DNA of 64,000 bases, taken from contig VGGV01000002.1 of assembly GCA_016868455.1 (NCBI GenBank), positions 93,400 to 157,399 of the forward strand. Direction: 5' to 3'. The position numbers were made by a program, and so were the translations under genes. This stretch comes from Bacteroidota bacterium (GTDB taxonomy: Bacteria > Bacteroidota > Bacteroidia > Chitinophagales > Chitinophagaceae). The notes beneath the pieces were generated by a model. That model worked only from the letters and a program-made list of their open reading frames with translations, was not told the origin of the DNA and ran no database searches. Below are positions 23,605 through 34,034 of this stretch, in pieces; position 1 is the stretch's first letter; each line of letters begins with the position of its first letter.

Positions 23605-25065
23605 TTAATATCCGGAGTTTTGCTGGCAGGCTCTGTTTACCAGCAGTTCACCAAGAGGAATGGGCCAGATATACTGGGTAGTTCCGGGGGCAACGGATGA
23701 AACAGTGCCTTTGGCGGCATAAGTGGCCCCGGTGCGGCCCACATCAGAAGTTCTGAATCCTTCGCCCAGCAGTTCAATTCTTCTTTCATTCAGTATCAAA
23801 GCAACAAGGGCATTTTTATCAGCCGGGGTAAAGTTGGGAAGGGTTGGGTCCGAACGCTGGCGGATAGAGTTTAATATCGCCAGGGCCCTTGCATCCACAG
23901 AAGTGCCCGGAGCATTTCTTGCCAGCGCTTCGGCCAGGTTCAGCATCACTTCAGCATACCGTACAATGGGGCTCCAGTCAGCATCTGCCGCGGGTTTAGG
24001 CCATTTGCGCAGGTAGGTTCTTCCGCTTGTTACCTGGTTAAAGGCGCGGCGGGCATCTACAGCACTCCAGTTGGGATCGGCACAAATTCCATTGCCGGTC
24101 AGGTTCAGTTCATATTCGTTGCCACCATTAGGACCGGGATTATAATACCAACCAAGTCCATTCTGCGTTCCCGGAATATCCAATGTTGTAAACGGTGCAG
24201 ACCAGATTGATTCGTTGTTTGAATAAACAGTGAAAACGGATGAAATACTCGGGTTGAGACCATTGGCTACACCTGTTGGTGCATTCCACGGGGCAGCAGC
24301 AGGCACCAGTTTATTGCCTTCTGTTATTACAGATGCCCAGTTAGCCATGTTCAGGTAAACCCTTGTTTTAAGAGCTATCGCAGTGTTCTTATGTGCCCTT
24401 GTTGTGTTTAACAGGGTTGTAGGCGAGTTATTGGTGTAAAAACTAGGGAGGTTTGCTTCAGCATCATTAAGGTCCTGGAGAATCTGGGCATAAATAATCG
24501 CAGCAGTTGTTCTCGCCTGGTTATTATCACCAATGGATGTTTCTGCATTTAACTTCAGGATAACCCCGAGGTTGCTGCCATTTCCGTCAGTATATGGTTT
24601 TGCATATAACTGCATCAGCATAAAATATGCGGCGGCCCTTATCAGTTTAGCTTCAGCCGTCATATTGGTTTTTAGTGTACCGCTTATGGGAGCCGTTGCC
24701 AGTCCCGCAATCACTACATTACATCTGTTGATAGTGGCATAGCAGGCATTCCAGAAGAAGTTAACTTCATTGGTGCCGGCTGTCAGGTTAAACTGCCAGG
24801 TAAGCCATGCAGTTACAGCATTGTTGGTTACATTCAAAAATTCTTCGCCCCTCACATCCTGGTATACCATGTACCGCCCGGCCATCATTTGGCCCTGCTT
24901 AAAAGCGGAATAAAGACCATTGACCTGTTGTACACAACGGGCAGAATCGCTGAAAGCTACCGCCTCAGACAAAAAGGTTTGCGGAATAGGGCTAAGCTTT
25001 CCTTTGCTGCAACCGGCCAGGGCAAGTCCTGCAATTAAAGTATAAACTGTTATTTTAAGTTTCAT
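23605..25065 (-). CDS. SusD/RagB family nutrient-binding outer-membrane lipoprotein
   Basis: 486 aa. Signal with lipobox LALAGC; early SPIPQTFLSEAVAFSDSARCVQQVNGLYSAF and the TPR-like middle (AEAKLIRAAAYFMLMQLYAKPYTDG) are SusD features, as are the late RYAEVMLNLAEALAR and LNERRIELLGEGFR. It would sit on the cell surface as the lid of the adjacent SusC-type transporter, 20 bp upstream. The ligand is unknown: no glycosidase, peptidase or sensor gene is next to the pair, so I cannot say whether it binds glycan or peptide. Confidence 0.95.
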   Translation of the reverse strand: MKLKITVYTLIAGLALAGCSKGKLSPIPQTFLSEAVAFSDSARCVQQVNGLYSAFKQGQMMAGRYMVYQDVRGEEFLNVTNNAVTAWLTWQFNLTAGTNEVNFFWNACYATINRCNVVIAGLATAPISGTLKTNMTAEAKLIRAAAYFMLMQLYAKPYTDGNGSNLGVILKLNAETSIGDNNQARTTAAIIYAQILQDLNDAEANLPSFYTNNSPTTLLNTTRAHKNTAIALKTRVYLNMANWASVITEGNKLVPAAAPWNAPTGVANGLNPSISSVFTVYSNNESIWSAPFTTLDIPGTQNGLGWYYNPGPNGGNEYELNLTGNGICADPNWSAVDARRAFNQVTSGRTYLRKWPKPAADADWSPIVRYAEVMLNLAEALARNAPGTSVDARALAILNSIRQRSDPTLPNFTPADKNALVALILNERRIELLGEGFRTSDVGRTGATYAAKGTVSSVAPGTTQYIWPIPLGELLVNRACQQNSGY

Positions 25066-25084
25066 TGTCAGTTAGTTTTATTAA

Positions 25085-28000
25085 TTAGAATCCTAAATTG
25101 ATACCAATATTTACGGTTCTGGCCTGGGGCACAGAATTCCGGTCAACACTGGGGTTACCAAAACCATTTCCGTTGGAAGAAATTTCGGGATCAAACCCTG
25201 AATATTTCGTAAAAGTGAAAGCGTTTTGCATCTGTACATAAAAACGGATACTGGAGATACCCAGTTTATCAGTAACATTCTTGGGAGCGGCATAACCTAA
25301 TGTAATATTTCTTGCCTTCAGGAAATCGCCCTTTTCCACATTCTCACTGATAACGATACCTGAACCATTGGAGATATTATCACCAAATACCACCCTCGGG
25401 ATATCGGTAATATCACCCGGTTTTTGCCAGCGCTTCAGCATATCCTTCATATTGTTCCAGCTTCTCATATCCCGCTGGCCTGCTTTGGAGCCATTATACA
25501 CATAATTGCCGCCGGAGAAAAACATCAGGATGTTCAGGTCAAAGTTTTTATAGCGGAATGTATTATCAAAACCACCCTGCCACTTTGGAAGAGCAGGCCC
25601 GATAATAACACCATCAGAGGCCTGGTCAGCTACCCTGGGGGCAACCGCACCGTTTGATACCAGTGTCCAGCGGTTAACTGCTGATGCGGCGTGGTTATAC
25701 TGAACAGCAGTCCCGTTGCTGTAGTAGTAAATACGCTGGCCGTTGGCCGGGTTTACACCGCCGGTACGAACAACGTAAAATACTCCAAGCGACTCACCTA
25801 CTCTTACCATGCTTGGTCTTTCAAGACCGGATGTGGCAGGTTGTATGTCGGCATTCTGGTTAGCCAGCCTTGTAACAACATTTTTTAGGGTGGTGATATT
25901 GAAACTGCTGTTCCAGGTAAAGTTTTTAGTTTGCACAACAGTGCCTGTTAAAGTTACTTCCCAGCCTTTATTGTACATACTGCCGATATTGGTGGTAATA
26001 CTGTTACCGGGAATACCTCTTGAAGGCGCTGTAGGTTCTGCAAGAATACCATCGTTGATAATATTCTTATAATAAGTAATCTCTGCTGTAAGTCTGCCCC
26101 TGAAGAAACCCATTTCTACGCCTATATCAGTTTTTTTACTGTTCTCCCATCTCAGGTCCCTGTTGCCTGCCTGTGAGAAGAATATAGATGGCGCTGCAGC
26201 ATATAAACCACTGGAGAAAGAGGTCCAAAAGGCAAAATCACCTATACCCTGTATATTACCTACTTCTCCGTAACTGCCCTTAAATTTCAAGAGGTTCATT
26301 ACACGGGAAAGTCCTGAGTTTTTGAAAAACTTTTCTTCACTTACCACATAGCCAAGGGATCCACCAAAGAAATTACCATACTTGTTATCGGGAGCAAATG
26401 CAGAGTAACCATCACGGCGGAAGTTAACTGAAGCCAGGTATTTTCTGGCATAGCCGTAATTCAAACGGGCGATATAGGAGATGAGATAGTTTTCACCAAG
26501 GAAGTTACCGGCGGGAAGGATATTGTTATATCCTCCCTGGTATTCATTATAGAAAGGATCTGTAACCCCCTGGCGGCTGGCGCCCCATCCATCGGATGAT
26601 GTGTATTGTTCTTCAATACCGCCCAGCACACCGACTGTATGCTTACCGAATGTTTTATCATAAGTAAGCAGGTTTTGCCAGTTCCATCTTCTGTAGGTCT
26701 GTAATGTATTGGTGGCCGATCCGGCCTGCCCTACGCCATCGCCATGTAAGAAGTCCTGAAAAGCCTTGTTAGTAACCTGTAAATTGTCAATACCAAACAC
26801 CATTTTAAACTGCAGGCCGTCGAAGATCTTAACGGTGCCATAGGCATTGGCGAGTATCCTGTCATTTTCCGAAGTAAATATGTTTTTATCCAGCAAATAC
26901 TTTGGATTGGTGAACTGGAGGGCTGTAATATTGCCGCCCTGGCCGATCGTATTGCTTGCTGTATTGATATTGTAGGCCCCGTTGTTTAAAAAGACCGGCA
27001 CATTGGGCATCAGGTTAAATGCAAGCCGGCCCACACCGGATGTATTAAATGCCTGGCCGGGTAAAGAACCGGTATTGAGGCCGCTGTTTTTAGATGTGCT
27101 GTATTGGAATTTCCCGCCAACTGTAAATCTTGAGTTCACCTTGTGTTCAAGGCTCATCAGCGTGGTAAGGCGTTTGAAGTCGTTATTGAAGATCATTCCT
27201 TTTTGCTTGGTAAAACCGGCGGAGAAAAAGTAATTGGTCCGGTCATTAGCTCCGCTTACATTGATATTATGCGTATGCGAAACCCCCTGCCGGTAAACCA
27301 CATCATACCAGTTGGTGTTAACGGGTTGGCCATCGGGCCCGATATAGGGATAAAAGCCGCGGGTAGTTCCGTTGGGCGGAGTGCCCGCATTGGTAAGCCC
27401 CTCATTTTTTATCAGTTCATATTCCCTTGCATCAAGCAGGGGTACCAGATTGAAAGGCCTTGTAAAGCCTACCCATGCATCATAGTTTACCCGGGCTTTA
27501 CCTTGCTTCCCTTCCTTGGTCGTTACAAGTATTACACCTGCAGCAGCCCTTGATCCGTAAATGGCCGCAGCTGCAGCATCTTTTAATACTTCTACGCTTT
27601 CGATATCACCGGGGTTAATATCAGAAAGCACATTGTTGGCAGCGCTGTTGCCGGCATTACCGCTGAAAGTCGGGATACCATCTATTACCACAAGCGGAAA
27701 AGAGCTAAGCCCCATTGCATTTATACCCCGTACCCGAACTACAGGCGGAGCATTTAAAACACCGTTCGGAAGGGTAACGCTTACACCGGCAGCCCTGCCA
27801 GACAATGCCTGTTCAAAACTCTGAACGGGCAGGTCTTTTGTTTTATCGCCTGATATACGGGAAACCGAACCGGTAACATCCCTTCTTCTTTGTGTACCAT
27901 ATCCCACTACCACCACTTCCGACATGGTTCTGTCTTCAGCTTTCAGGGTTGCATTCACAACTGAAGCTGTACCTATTGCCTGCTCAACCGGGCTCATATC

Positions 28001-28222
28001 CACTGAAGAAAATACCAGCGCTTTTGCATTAGCTGGTACCGTTAGTGAGTATGTACCGTCTTCTTTGGTAGTGGTACCGGTTGTAGTGCCCCTTACCAGC
28101 ACGGATACATTTGCCAGGGGGTTGCCTTTTTCGTCTGTCACTTTTCCGGTGACGGTGCGTTGTGCCAATGCCTGTGCGGCAAAAAACACAACTCCCAAAA
28201 GCAGTAAATACAGTTTTCTCAT
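25085..28222 (-). CDS. SusC/RagA family TonB-linked outer-membrane transporter
   Basis: 1045 aa from ATG 28222. Signal peptide (MRKLYLLLLGVVFFAAQALAQ), a CarboxypepD_reg-like domain (about 22-100: TVTGKVTDEKGNPLANVSVLVRGT), the linker SEVVVVGYGTQRRRDVTGSVS, plug domain (about 115-230, PVVRVRGINAMG, IESVEVLKDAAAAAIYGSRAAAGVILVTTK), then a long barrel ending in NIGINLGF. It takes up the substrate held by SusD using TonB energy. Upstream 241 bp contain no regulator gene. Confidence 0.96.
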   Translation of the reverse strand: MRKLYLLLLGVVFFAAQALAQRTVTGKVTDEKGNPLANVSVLVRGTTTGTTTKEDGTYSLTVPANAKALVFSSVDMSPVEQAIGTASVVNATLKAEDRTMSEVVVVGYGTQRRRDVTGSVSRISGDKTKDLPVQSFEQALSGRAAGVSVTLPNGVLNAPPVVRVRGINAMGLSSFPLVVIDGIPTFSGNAGNSAANNVLSDINPGDIESVEVLKDAAAAAIYGSRAAAGVILVTTKEGKQGKARVNYDAWVGFTRPFNLVPLLDAREYELIKNEGLTNAGTPPNGTTRGFYPYIGPDGQPVNTNWYDVVYRQGVSHTHNINVSGANDRTNYFFSAGFTKQKGMIFNNDFKRLTTLMSLEHKVNSRFTVGGKFQYSTSKNSGLNTGSLPGQAFNTSGVGRLAFNLMPNVPVFLNNGAYNINTASNTIGQGGNITALQFTNPKYLLDKNIFTSENDRILANAYGTVKIFDGLQFKMVFGIDNLQVTNKAFQDFLHGDGVGQAGSATNTLQTYRRWNWQNLLTYDKTFGKHTVGVLGGIEEQYTSSDGWGASRQGVTDPFYNEYQGGYNNILPAGNFLGENYLISYIARLNYGYARKYLASVNFRRDGYSAFAPDNKYGNFFGGSLGYVVSEEKFFKNSGLSRVMNLLKFKGSYGEVGNIQGIGDFAFWTSFSSGLYAAAPSIFFSQAGNRDLRWENSKKTDIGVEMGFFRGRLTAEITYYKNIINDGILAEPTAPSRGIPGNSITTNIGSMYNKGWEVTLTGTVVQTKNFTWNSSFNITTLKNVVTRLANQNADIQPATSGLERPSMVRVGESLGVFYVVRTGGVNPANGQRIYYYSNGTAVQYNHAASAVNRWTLVSNGAVAPRVADQASDGVIIGPALPKWQGGFDNTFRYKNFDLNILMFFSGGNYVYNGSKAGQRDMRSWNNMKDMLKRWQKPGDITDIPRVVFGDNISNGSGIVISENVEKGDFLKARNITLGYAAPKNVTDKLGISSIRFYVQMQNAFTFTKYSGFDPEISSNGNGFGNPSVDRNSVPQARTVNIGINLGF

Positions 28223-28463
28223 GTGCATTTTGTTTTAGTATATGAATAGAAATCAAAGCCTTCGGAGCCTGTCGAAGAATTGGGGCTGAAATTAATTAAC
28301 CTAAGCCTGATAATAAAAAAAATGTTAAGGTTTTAGCCTTCTCAGCCCCTCTTAAATCCACACCGTATTGACCATTTATCAACAGACAAGGGCCAATGCC
28401 GGTCTGCTGCTTGAATATTGTTGCTTTTACTCACTGATTTTCAAGGCAAACTATATAGCATAA
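28223..28463. other. Gap between susC and the MMPL gene
   Basis: 241 bp without a convincing coding frame. It must hold the susC promoter, but I see no clear TAnnTTTG box on the minus strand. A short inverted repeat, CTTCG at 28260-28264 with CGAAG at 28273-28277, lies 38-55 bp before susC. Confidence 0.5.
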
Positions 28464-30800
28464 CTATCTTTTTACCCTGAAAAATGAGATGAGAATTGCC
28501 GGCAACAGCACCAGGTTGGTAAAGGTGGCCGTTACCAGGGTAAGCGAGGTAAGCCACCCAAGCGCCTTGGTACCATCCAAGCCGCTAAAGCAAAAGATGA
28601 TAAAGCCTGCTATCAATACCAGCGAAGTGTAAATGATGCTGATGCCGGTACTGTGAATGGTTTCAATCACCGTTTGCTTCATGTTGAACCGGTTGCGTGG
28701 CAACTCCTGTTTATAATTCACCAGAAACCGTATTGTAATATCAATGGCAATTCCAAGCGCCACACTGAATACCAGAACGGTGGAAGGCTTTAGCGGGATG
28801 CCAGCCCAGCCCATTATTCCGGCTGTTATCAGCAGCGGAATAACATTAGGGATGAGGGAACAAACCAAAATTCTTGCTGACCGGAACAGGTATAACATGC
28901 AAAAAGCAATGAGTACAAATGCCCAGGCGATACTGTCTTTAAGCCCGTTGATGATATAACGGTTGCCTTCAGCAAATGTGACGCTGGTGCCTGTTAGCTG
29001 CACATCAAACTTTTCTTTTGGGAATAAAGTGTTTATCCTGCTGCTGATGCTGTCAAGCAGACCGGGCAAACGGGCAGTTCCCACATCACCCATATTTACA
29101 CTGATGCGGGCTTTTTGCCGGGCACTGTCCATAAAGGTGCTTACCAGTTTTACGAATGAGTTCTTTGTGTTTCCGGGTTCTTTCGGCTGGCTCAGGTATT
29201 GTGATAGTGCAGGCAGGTCAAATTCAAGGGGCATGGAGTAATTGTTACTGTCTCCTTCAAAAAAAGCCTGCCTGGCAAACTTAAGCCCGTCAATAACACT
29301 TAACGGTCTTCCAACGTCGGGGAAAGAAGCCAGGTATTCCGCAAGTGAATCAATACGCAGCAGGTTATTGTAGTTCCGGGAAGCGCCCCGCTTTTCTTTG
29401 GTATCCACGATCACTTCAAGCGGCATTACCCCCTTAAATTGCTTTTCAAAAAATTTAAGATCGGTGTATAACTTATCCTCTTTGGGCAAATCGTCTACAA
29501 TAAAACCAAGTGTTTTCAGCCGCAGTATACCTGCAGCAGAAATTGCCACCACTGCGATGGTTATGCCATAGATTAGTTTTCGATGGTTCAGCGACCACCG
29601 CTCCAGCCGGTCAAGCCAGCGGTTCAGCCGCGGGTTTTCCAGGTACCGGGTATGCCGTGATTTGGGCGGTGGCAAAAAACTAAGAACAGCGGGAATTAGT
29701 ATCAGTGAAATAAAGAACAATGCGAAAATATTGATACCGGCCACAAAGCCAAATTCCCTCAGAATCTGGCTTTGGGTAAGGGCAAACACGGCAAAACCAA
29801 TAGCAGCTGTCAGGTTGCAAAACAGGGTAACCACTCCCATTCTGTCAATCATGGTCACCAATGATTTTTTTTTGTCGCCGCCAGAAACCGCCAAAGGATC
29901 ATTCCATGCCGTATGAAACTTGTTAAGAAAATAAATGCAGTTGGGAATACCAATCACCACTATCAGCGGAGGGATGAGTGCATTGAGCACACTTATTTTG
30001 TAGCCCATCAGCTGTATCGTGGCAAAGCTCCATATCACCCCGATAAATACAACGGCCAGCGAAAGCCACATGGCCGTAAATGAGCGGAAGAAAAGCAACA
30101 GGATTAAAGCAGACAGGACGATGGAAACGATGATGAACATCTTCATCTCTTTCACAATTCTTACAGATAATTCCGTACGGATATGCGGCAGGCCGCTTTT
30201 ATACACGGTAAGGTTCTTGGCCGAGCCAAACTCATCTGCCAGCCGGCCAATGGTATCTACTATTTCTATCCGGGCTTTGGAAGCCATCAGGTCTTTGTTG
30301 ATGCGCACACCCATAAGCCAGGCATGGGTTGACGGATTATACAGCAGGTTTTTGTAAAAAGGCAGGCTGAGAAAAAGGCTAGCGCCGCTGTCTGTTTCTG
30401 CTTGTGTAAGTTGATGTGCGGGGAAAATAGTATCGGCTTTTAATCTTTCTGTACCGGGAATTTTTACCAGGTTCACTGCCGAGGGTACAGCAATAATATC
30501 ATCCACACCGGTTACCTTTCTTATTTTTTGCTGCAGGTCAGCATACGCATTGAACATTTTTTCATTAAAAAAATCTTCTGTTTGTATGCCAATAACTAAA
30601 AGATTGCCGTCTTCTCCGAATTTTTTTCTGAACTCCTGGTACGCTTTGTATTTGGGGTTGTTGGTGGGGATGGCCCGGGAAAAATCATAGCTAAGCTCCA
30701 CCTTGCTTGCATGGTAGCCCATAAAAACAGTAAGGCCTGCCAGGGCTGCCAATAATGCAACCCGGTACTTCAATATAAACCTGCCAAGGCTGTGCCACAT
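28464..30800 (-). CDS. MMPL/RND family transporter
   Basis: 778 aa with the internal two-fold repeat of the RND superfamily: one helix, a large periplasmic loop (about 30-215), five or six helices (about 220-375, including the sterol-sensing-domain-like LNALIPPLIVVIGIPNCIYFLNKF), then a second loop and a second helix bundle (LVFSVALGIAIDITIRFLVNYKQELPRN). It probably exports lipids or hydrophobic compounds with proton drive. No membrane-fusion protein or TolC is adjacent, which fits the MMPL/hopanoid-exporter-like subgroup over tripartite drug pumps. Confidence 0.9.
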   Translation of the reverse strand: MWHSLGRFILKYRVALLAALAGLTVFMGYHASKVELSYDFSRAIPTNNPKYKAYQEFRKKFGEDGNLLVIGIQTEDFFNEKMFNAYADLQQKIRKVTGVDDIIAVPSAVNLVKIPGTERLKADTIFPAHQLTQAETDSGASLFLSLPFYKNLLYNPSTHAWLMGVRINKDLMASKARIEIVDTIGRLADEFGSAKNLTVYKSGLPHIRTELSVRIVKEMKMFIIVSIVLSALILLLFFRSFTAMWLSLAVVFIGVIWSFATIQLMGYKISVLNALIPPLIVVIGIPNCIYFLNKFHTAWNDPLAVSGGDKKKSLVTMIDRMGVVTLFCNLTAAIGFAVFALTQSQILREFGFVAGINIFALFFISLILIPAVLSFLPPPKSRHTRYLENPRLNRWLDRLERWSLNHRKLIYGITIAVVAISAAGILRLKTLGFIVDDLPKEDKLYTDLKFFEKQFKGVMPLEVIVDTKEKRGASRNYNNLLRIDSLAEYLASFPDVGRPLSVIDGLKFARQAFFEGDSNNYSMPLEFDLPALSQYLSQPKEPGNTKNSFVKLVSTFMDSARQKARISVNMGDVGTARLPGLLDSISSRINTLFPKEKFDVQLTGTSVTFAEGNRYIINGLKDSIAWAFVLIAFCMLYLFRSARILVCSLIPNVIPLLITAGIMGWAGIPLKPSTVLVFSVALGIAIDITIRFLVNYKQELPRNRFNMKQTVIETIHSTGISIIYTSLVLIAGFIIFCFSGLDGTKALGWLTSLTLVTATFTNLVLLPAILISFFRVKR

Positions 30801-30897
30801 ACTTCAGGTGAATGGTAGGCTGCAAAGAAACGTAAAAGAGGGTAAAGAGGTTAAAAAGGACAAACGGGTCAAGTGAGTCATAGGCTTTCCCAAACCT

Positions 30898-30957
30898 GTT
30901 TGACTATTTTGACCAGTATGGTTTATTTGACTATTATGACGGTATGACCGCTTTGAC
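30898..30957. repeat. TTTGACTATT-type tandem upstream of porZ
   Basis: Several imperfect copies of TTTGACTAT(T) and ATGACC alternate over 60 bp (TTTGACTATTTTGACC, TTTGACTATTATGACGG, ATGACC). The unit resembles the TGACTATT repeat inside birA. Confidence 0.5.
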
Positions 30958-30963
30958 TTTCAT

Positions 30964-30971
30964 TATTTTTG
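30964..30971 (+). promoter_or_regulatory. -7 box TATTTTTG just upstream of porZ
   Basis: Matches TAnnTTTG and ends 4 bp before the GTG start of porZ, so the transcript would be nearly leaderless if this box is used. Confidence 0.35.
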
Positions 30972-30975
30972 AAGT

Positions 30976-33288
30976 GTGAGATATTTTTTATCAGTTTTTT
31001 TTCTTCAGATCATTTTGCAATGCCGGGCACAGGATCCTCTTCCACCTGTTGGAGAGTGGCGGGAGCATTTACCGTACAATAATGCCATTGATGTAACAGC
31101 CGGCAACGGGAAACTGTATTGTGCCACCCCGTATAGTTTATTTTCTGTGAATAATGAAAACCTGATTGAAAGGTACAGCCGGGTAACCGGTCTGAGCGAA
31201 ACAGGGGTTAGCGCAATAAAATATGATGAAACAACCCAAAAACTTTTCATTGCCTACACGAACAGTAATATTGACATCATTTACCGGAATGATATTTATA
31301 ATGTTCCGGATATTAAGCGGGATAATATTATTGGTGATAAAACCATCTACCATATTTACCCGCTGGCAAAAAATTTTTATTTATCAACCGGATTGGGTGT
31401 TATAGTGGTGGATGGTGAAAGATATGAAGTGAAGGATTCCTGGTTCATCGGTAACGGCGGCAACCAGGTAAGGGTGAGCGGGTTTACAAGTGATGGTGTT
31501 TTCTTTTATGCCGCCACGGCTGAAGGACTGAAAAAAGTTGCTGTTAATTCTGCTAATCCTGCTAACTATGCCAACTGGCAGGCGGTTAGTGGCAGCAATG
31601 GCCTGGCAACAGGAGCATGTCAAAATGTGATGACGGTGCAGGGAAAAGTAATAGTGCAGAAGGATGATTCACTTTTTGTGCAAAATGGAACAACCTGGTC
31701 TCCGCTTTATACGGATGGCTGGACTATCGTAAACTGCAACAGTACAGAAAATAAAATTCAGCTTTGCCAGCAACAGGGTACAGCAGCCCGGGTTATTATT
31801 TTGAATGCAGACGGAGCGGTATCCAGGACCATAGCGGGCAGCTCAGCAATAAAAGCTCCCCGCAAAGCCATATTGTTTAACAATAATCCCTGGGTGGCCG
31901 ACAGTATGGCCGGTCTTTCCAGGTTTGATGCAGGGACTTCTGCTGAAAATTATAAACTAAACTCTCCGGCCTCAGTTGCCGGTGGCGAAATAGTGGTTTA
32001 TAACAGCACCTTTTATGCTACTGCCGGAGCGGTAAACGGCTTATGGGCCGCACAGCAAAATAAGAATGGTGTTTTTAGTTTTAAAGAAAGTGTATGGACT
32101 AATCTGAATGGAAATAAATATCCTCAGCTTGACTCCATACCTGATATTATTTCTATCGCCATCGATAAAAGGGATGAAACCATTTGGGCAGGCTCCTTCG
32201 GAGGAGGGCTGCTGCATGTAAAACCAGGGCCGGTGTTTGAAATATTTAAACAAAATAATCTCGGCGCAACAGTGGTTGATCCTGCAAGCTACCGTGTTGC
32301 CGGATCAGCCTTTGATGCAGATAATAATCTTTGGGTTTCCAACTTTGGAGCTGCCCAACCGCTGCGGGTAAGAAAAAGCGACGGCAGCTGGAAAAGCCTC
32401 ACCCCCCCCTTTTCACTTGTACAAAATGCACTGTCGCAGATCATAGTTGATAACAACAATTATAAGTGGATTGTTTCTCCGTTGGGAAATGGTTTGATTT
32501 GCTTTGACCATGGCGCCGCTATTGACAATACCGGGGATGACCGCTGGAAAAGATTCCGGATGGGTTCGGGCAGCGGCAACCTTCCTTCTAATGATGTGTT
32601 TTGTGTAGCAAAAGATAAAAATGGTTTTATCTGGGCGGGCACTGCCGATGGCATTGGTGTGATACAATGTCCCGAACAGGTTTTTGATCCTGCAGGTTGC
32701 GACGCTATCTGGCCCATTGTTCCCAACGGAAATTTTGCCGGTTATCTATTCAAAGGCCAGGAGGTGCGGAGCATTGCTGTGGATGGCGCCGACCGGAAAT
32801 GGGTAGCCACCAGGAATGGGGTTTTCCTGGTAAATGCAGAAGGAGAAAAAGTGATTTATCCTTTTACAGAAGAAAACAGCCCGCTGCTGAGCAGGGGCGT
32901 AAAAAAAATAACGATTGACGGAAAGACAGGCGAAGTGTGGTTTGCTACTGCCAAAGGCATTTGTTCATTCAGAAGCACCGCAACAGAAGGCGGTGAAAAA
33001 AATGAAGGGGTGCTGGTGTTTCCAAACCCGGTACCGCCGGGTTATACCGGTACCATTGCTATCCGCGGCTTGGTGAACAACGCCATTGTAAAAATCACGG
33101 AACTGGATGGAAGGCTGGTGTACCAAACAAGGGCCCTGGGCGGGCAGGCTGTGTGGGAGGGAAGAAATTACCGGGGCCAAAAAGTTTCCAGTGGCGCTTA
33201 TCTTGTCCTGGTCAGCGATGACGGCAGCAATTCAGCAACAGGCAAACGGGAAAGGGCAGTGGCGAAAATATTTTTCATCAGCAAATAA
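30976..33288 (+). CDS. porZ: Type IX secretion system PorZ-like protein
   Basis: 770 aa from GTG 30976 with a signal peptide (MRYFLSVFFLQIILQCRAQ). It opens with the PorZ-type propeller sequence (GEWREHLPYNNAIDVTAGNGKLYCATPYSLFSV, then RVTGLSETGVSAIKYD), contains two seven-bladed-like repeat regions (repeated W..G.GLL and NLW motifs) and ends with a T9SS C-terminal domain (about 675-770: VFPNPVPPGYTGTIAIRG...GKVSSGAYLV type). PorZ belongs to the surface attachment complex that links T9SS cargo to anionic LPS. recO overlaps its stop by one base (TAATG). Confidence 0.85.
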   Translation: MRYFLSVFFLQIILQCRAQDPLPPVGEWREHLPYNNAIDVTAGNGKLYCATPYSLFSVNNENLIERYSRVTGLSETGVSAIKYDETTQKLFIAYTNSNIDIIYRNDIYNVPDIKRDNIIGDKTIYHIYPLAKNFYLSTGLGVIVVDGERYEVKDSWFIGNGGNQVRVSGFTSDGVFFYAATAEGLKKVAVNSANPANYANWQAVSGSNGLATGACQNVMTVQGKVIVQKDDSLFVQNGTTWSPLYTDGWTIVNCNSTENKIQLCQQQGTAARVIILNADGAVSRTIAGSSAIKAPRKAILFNNNPWVADSMAGLSRFDAGTSAENYKLNSPASVAGGEIVVYNSTFYATAGAVNGLWAAQQNKNGVFSFKESVWTNLNGNKYPQLDSIPDIISIAIDKRDETIWAGSFGGGLLHVKPGPVFEIFKQNNLGATVVDPASYRVAGSAFDADNNLWVSNFGAAQPLRVRKSDGSWKSLTPPFSLVQNALSQIIVDNNNYKWIVSPLGNGLICFDHGAAIDNTGDDRWKRFRMGSGSGNLPSNDVFCVAKDKNGFIWAGTADGIGVIQCPEQVFDPAGCDAIWPIVPNGNFAGYLFKGQEVRSIAVDGADRKWVATRNGVFLVNAEGEKVIYPFTEENSPLLSRGVKKITIDGKTGEVWFATAKGICSFRSTATEGGEKNEGVLVFPNPVPPGYTGTIAIRGLVNNAIVKITELDGRLVYQTRALGGQAVWEGRNYRGQKVSSGAYLVLVSDDGSNSATGKRERAVAKIFFISK

Positions 33289-34034
33289 TGCCGGACAAAC
33301 TGCATAAAACCAAAGGCATTGTACTGCGTACAGTGAAATACGGAGAAACCAGTGTGGTGGTTACCATTTTTACGGAACTTTTCGGCATTCAGTCTTATTT
33401 AGTGAATGGCGTAAGAACTTCTGCCAAGAAAGGAAGCGGCAAAGCAAACCTGTTTCAACCGGCAGCCATACTGGACCTGGTAGTTTATCACAATGAACTA
33501 AAGCACCTGAATCGCATCAGGGAGTTCAAGTGGTCGTACTTGTACAAAAATATTTTCAGTGATGTGCCAAAAAATGCAGTGGCGCTGTTTATGGTGGAAC
33601 TGCTCACTAAATGTTTAAAGCAGCCCGAAAGCCATCCTGATCTTTTTCATTTTTCGGAAGATGTGCTGATGAAGCTGGATGAAAGCAGCGGAACCGTGAT
33701 GGCCAACCTGCCGCTTTTTTTTGCCCTGCACCTGCCGGTGCATTTTGGTTTGCGGATTGATGATAATTACAGCGACCGGAATATTTATCTTGACCTGCAG
33801 GAAGGTTTTTTTGTTTCTGAACAGCCCCGGCACCCGCATTTTCTGGAAGGTAAGGAAGCGGCGGTCACTTCTCATTTACTCAAAGTAATGCAGCCCGGAG
33901 AACTGGCGGATATCAAACTCGGCCATGATCTTCGAAGGCAGTTATTACACCGTTATGAAACTTATTATGCCCTGCATATTCAGGATTTTGGAACGTTGAA
34001 GAGTTTGCCGGTGCTGAGGGAGGTGTTAGGGTAA
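33288..34034 (+). CDS. recO: DNA repair protein RecO
   Basis: 248 aa. N-terminal OB fold ([38 protein letters not shown]), a helical middle, and the C-terminal part [13 protein letters not shown]. RecO anneals single strands and loads RecA with RecR in gap repair. The Cys zinc cluster found in some RecO proteins is absent here, as in other Bacteroidota. The ATG overlaps the porZ stop, so the two are translationally coupled; the 3' end overlaps the convergent amidohydrolase by 9 bp. Confidence 0.93.
   Translation: MPDKLHKTKGIVLRTVKYGETSVVVTIFTELFGIQSYLVNGVRTSAKKGSGKANLFQPAAILDLVVYHNELKHLNRIREFKWSYLYKNIFSDVPKNAVALFMVELLTKCLKQPESHPDLFHFSEDVLMKLDESSGTVMANLPLFFALHLPVHFGLRIDDNYSDRNIYLDLQEGFFVSEQPRHPHFLEGKEAAVTSHLLKVMQPGELADIKLGHDLRRQLLHRYETYYALHIQDFGTLKSLPVLREVLG

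Noticed and set aside
28260..28277. CTTCG/CGAAG inverted repeat as a susC operator
   Set aside because: Short arms and a single instance; it looks more like a fragment of the scattered repeats than a regulator site.
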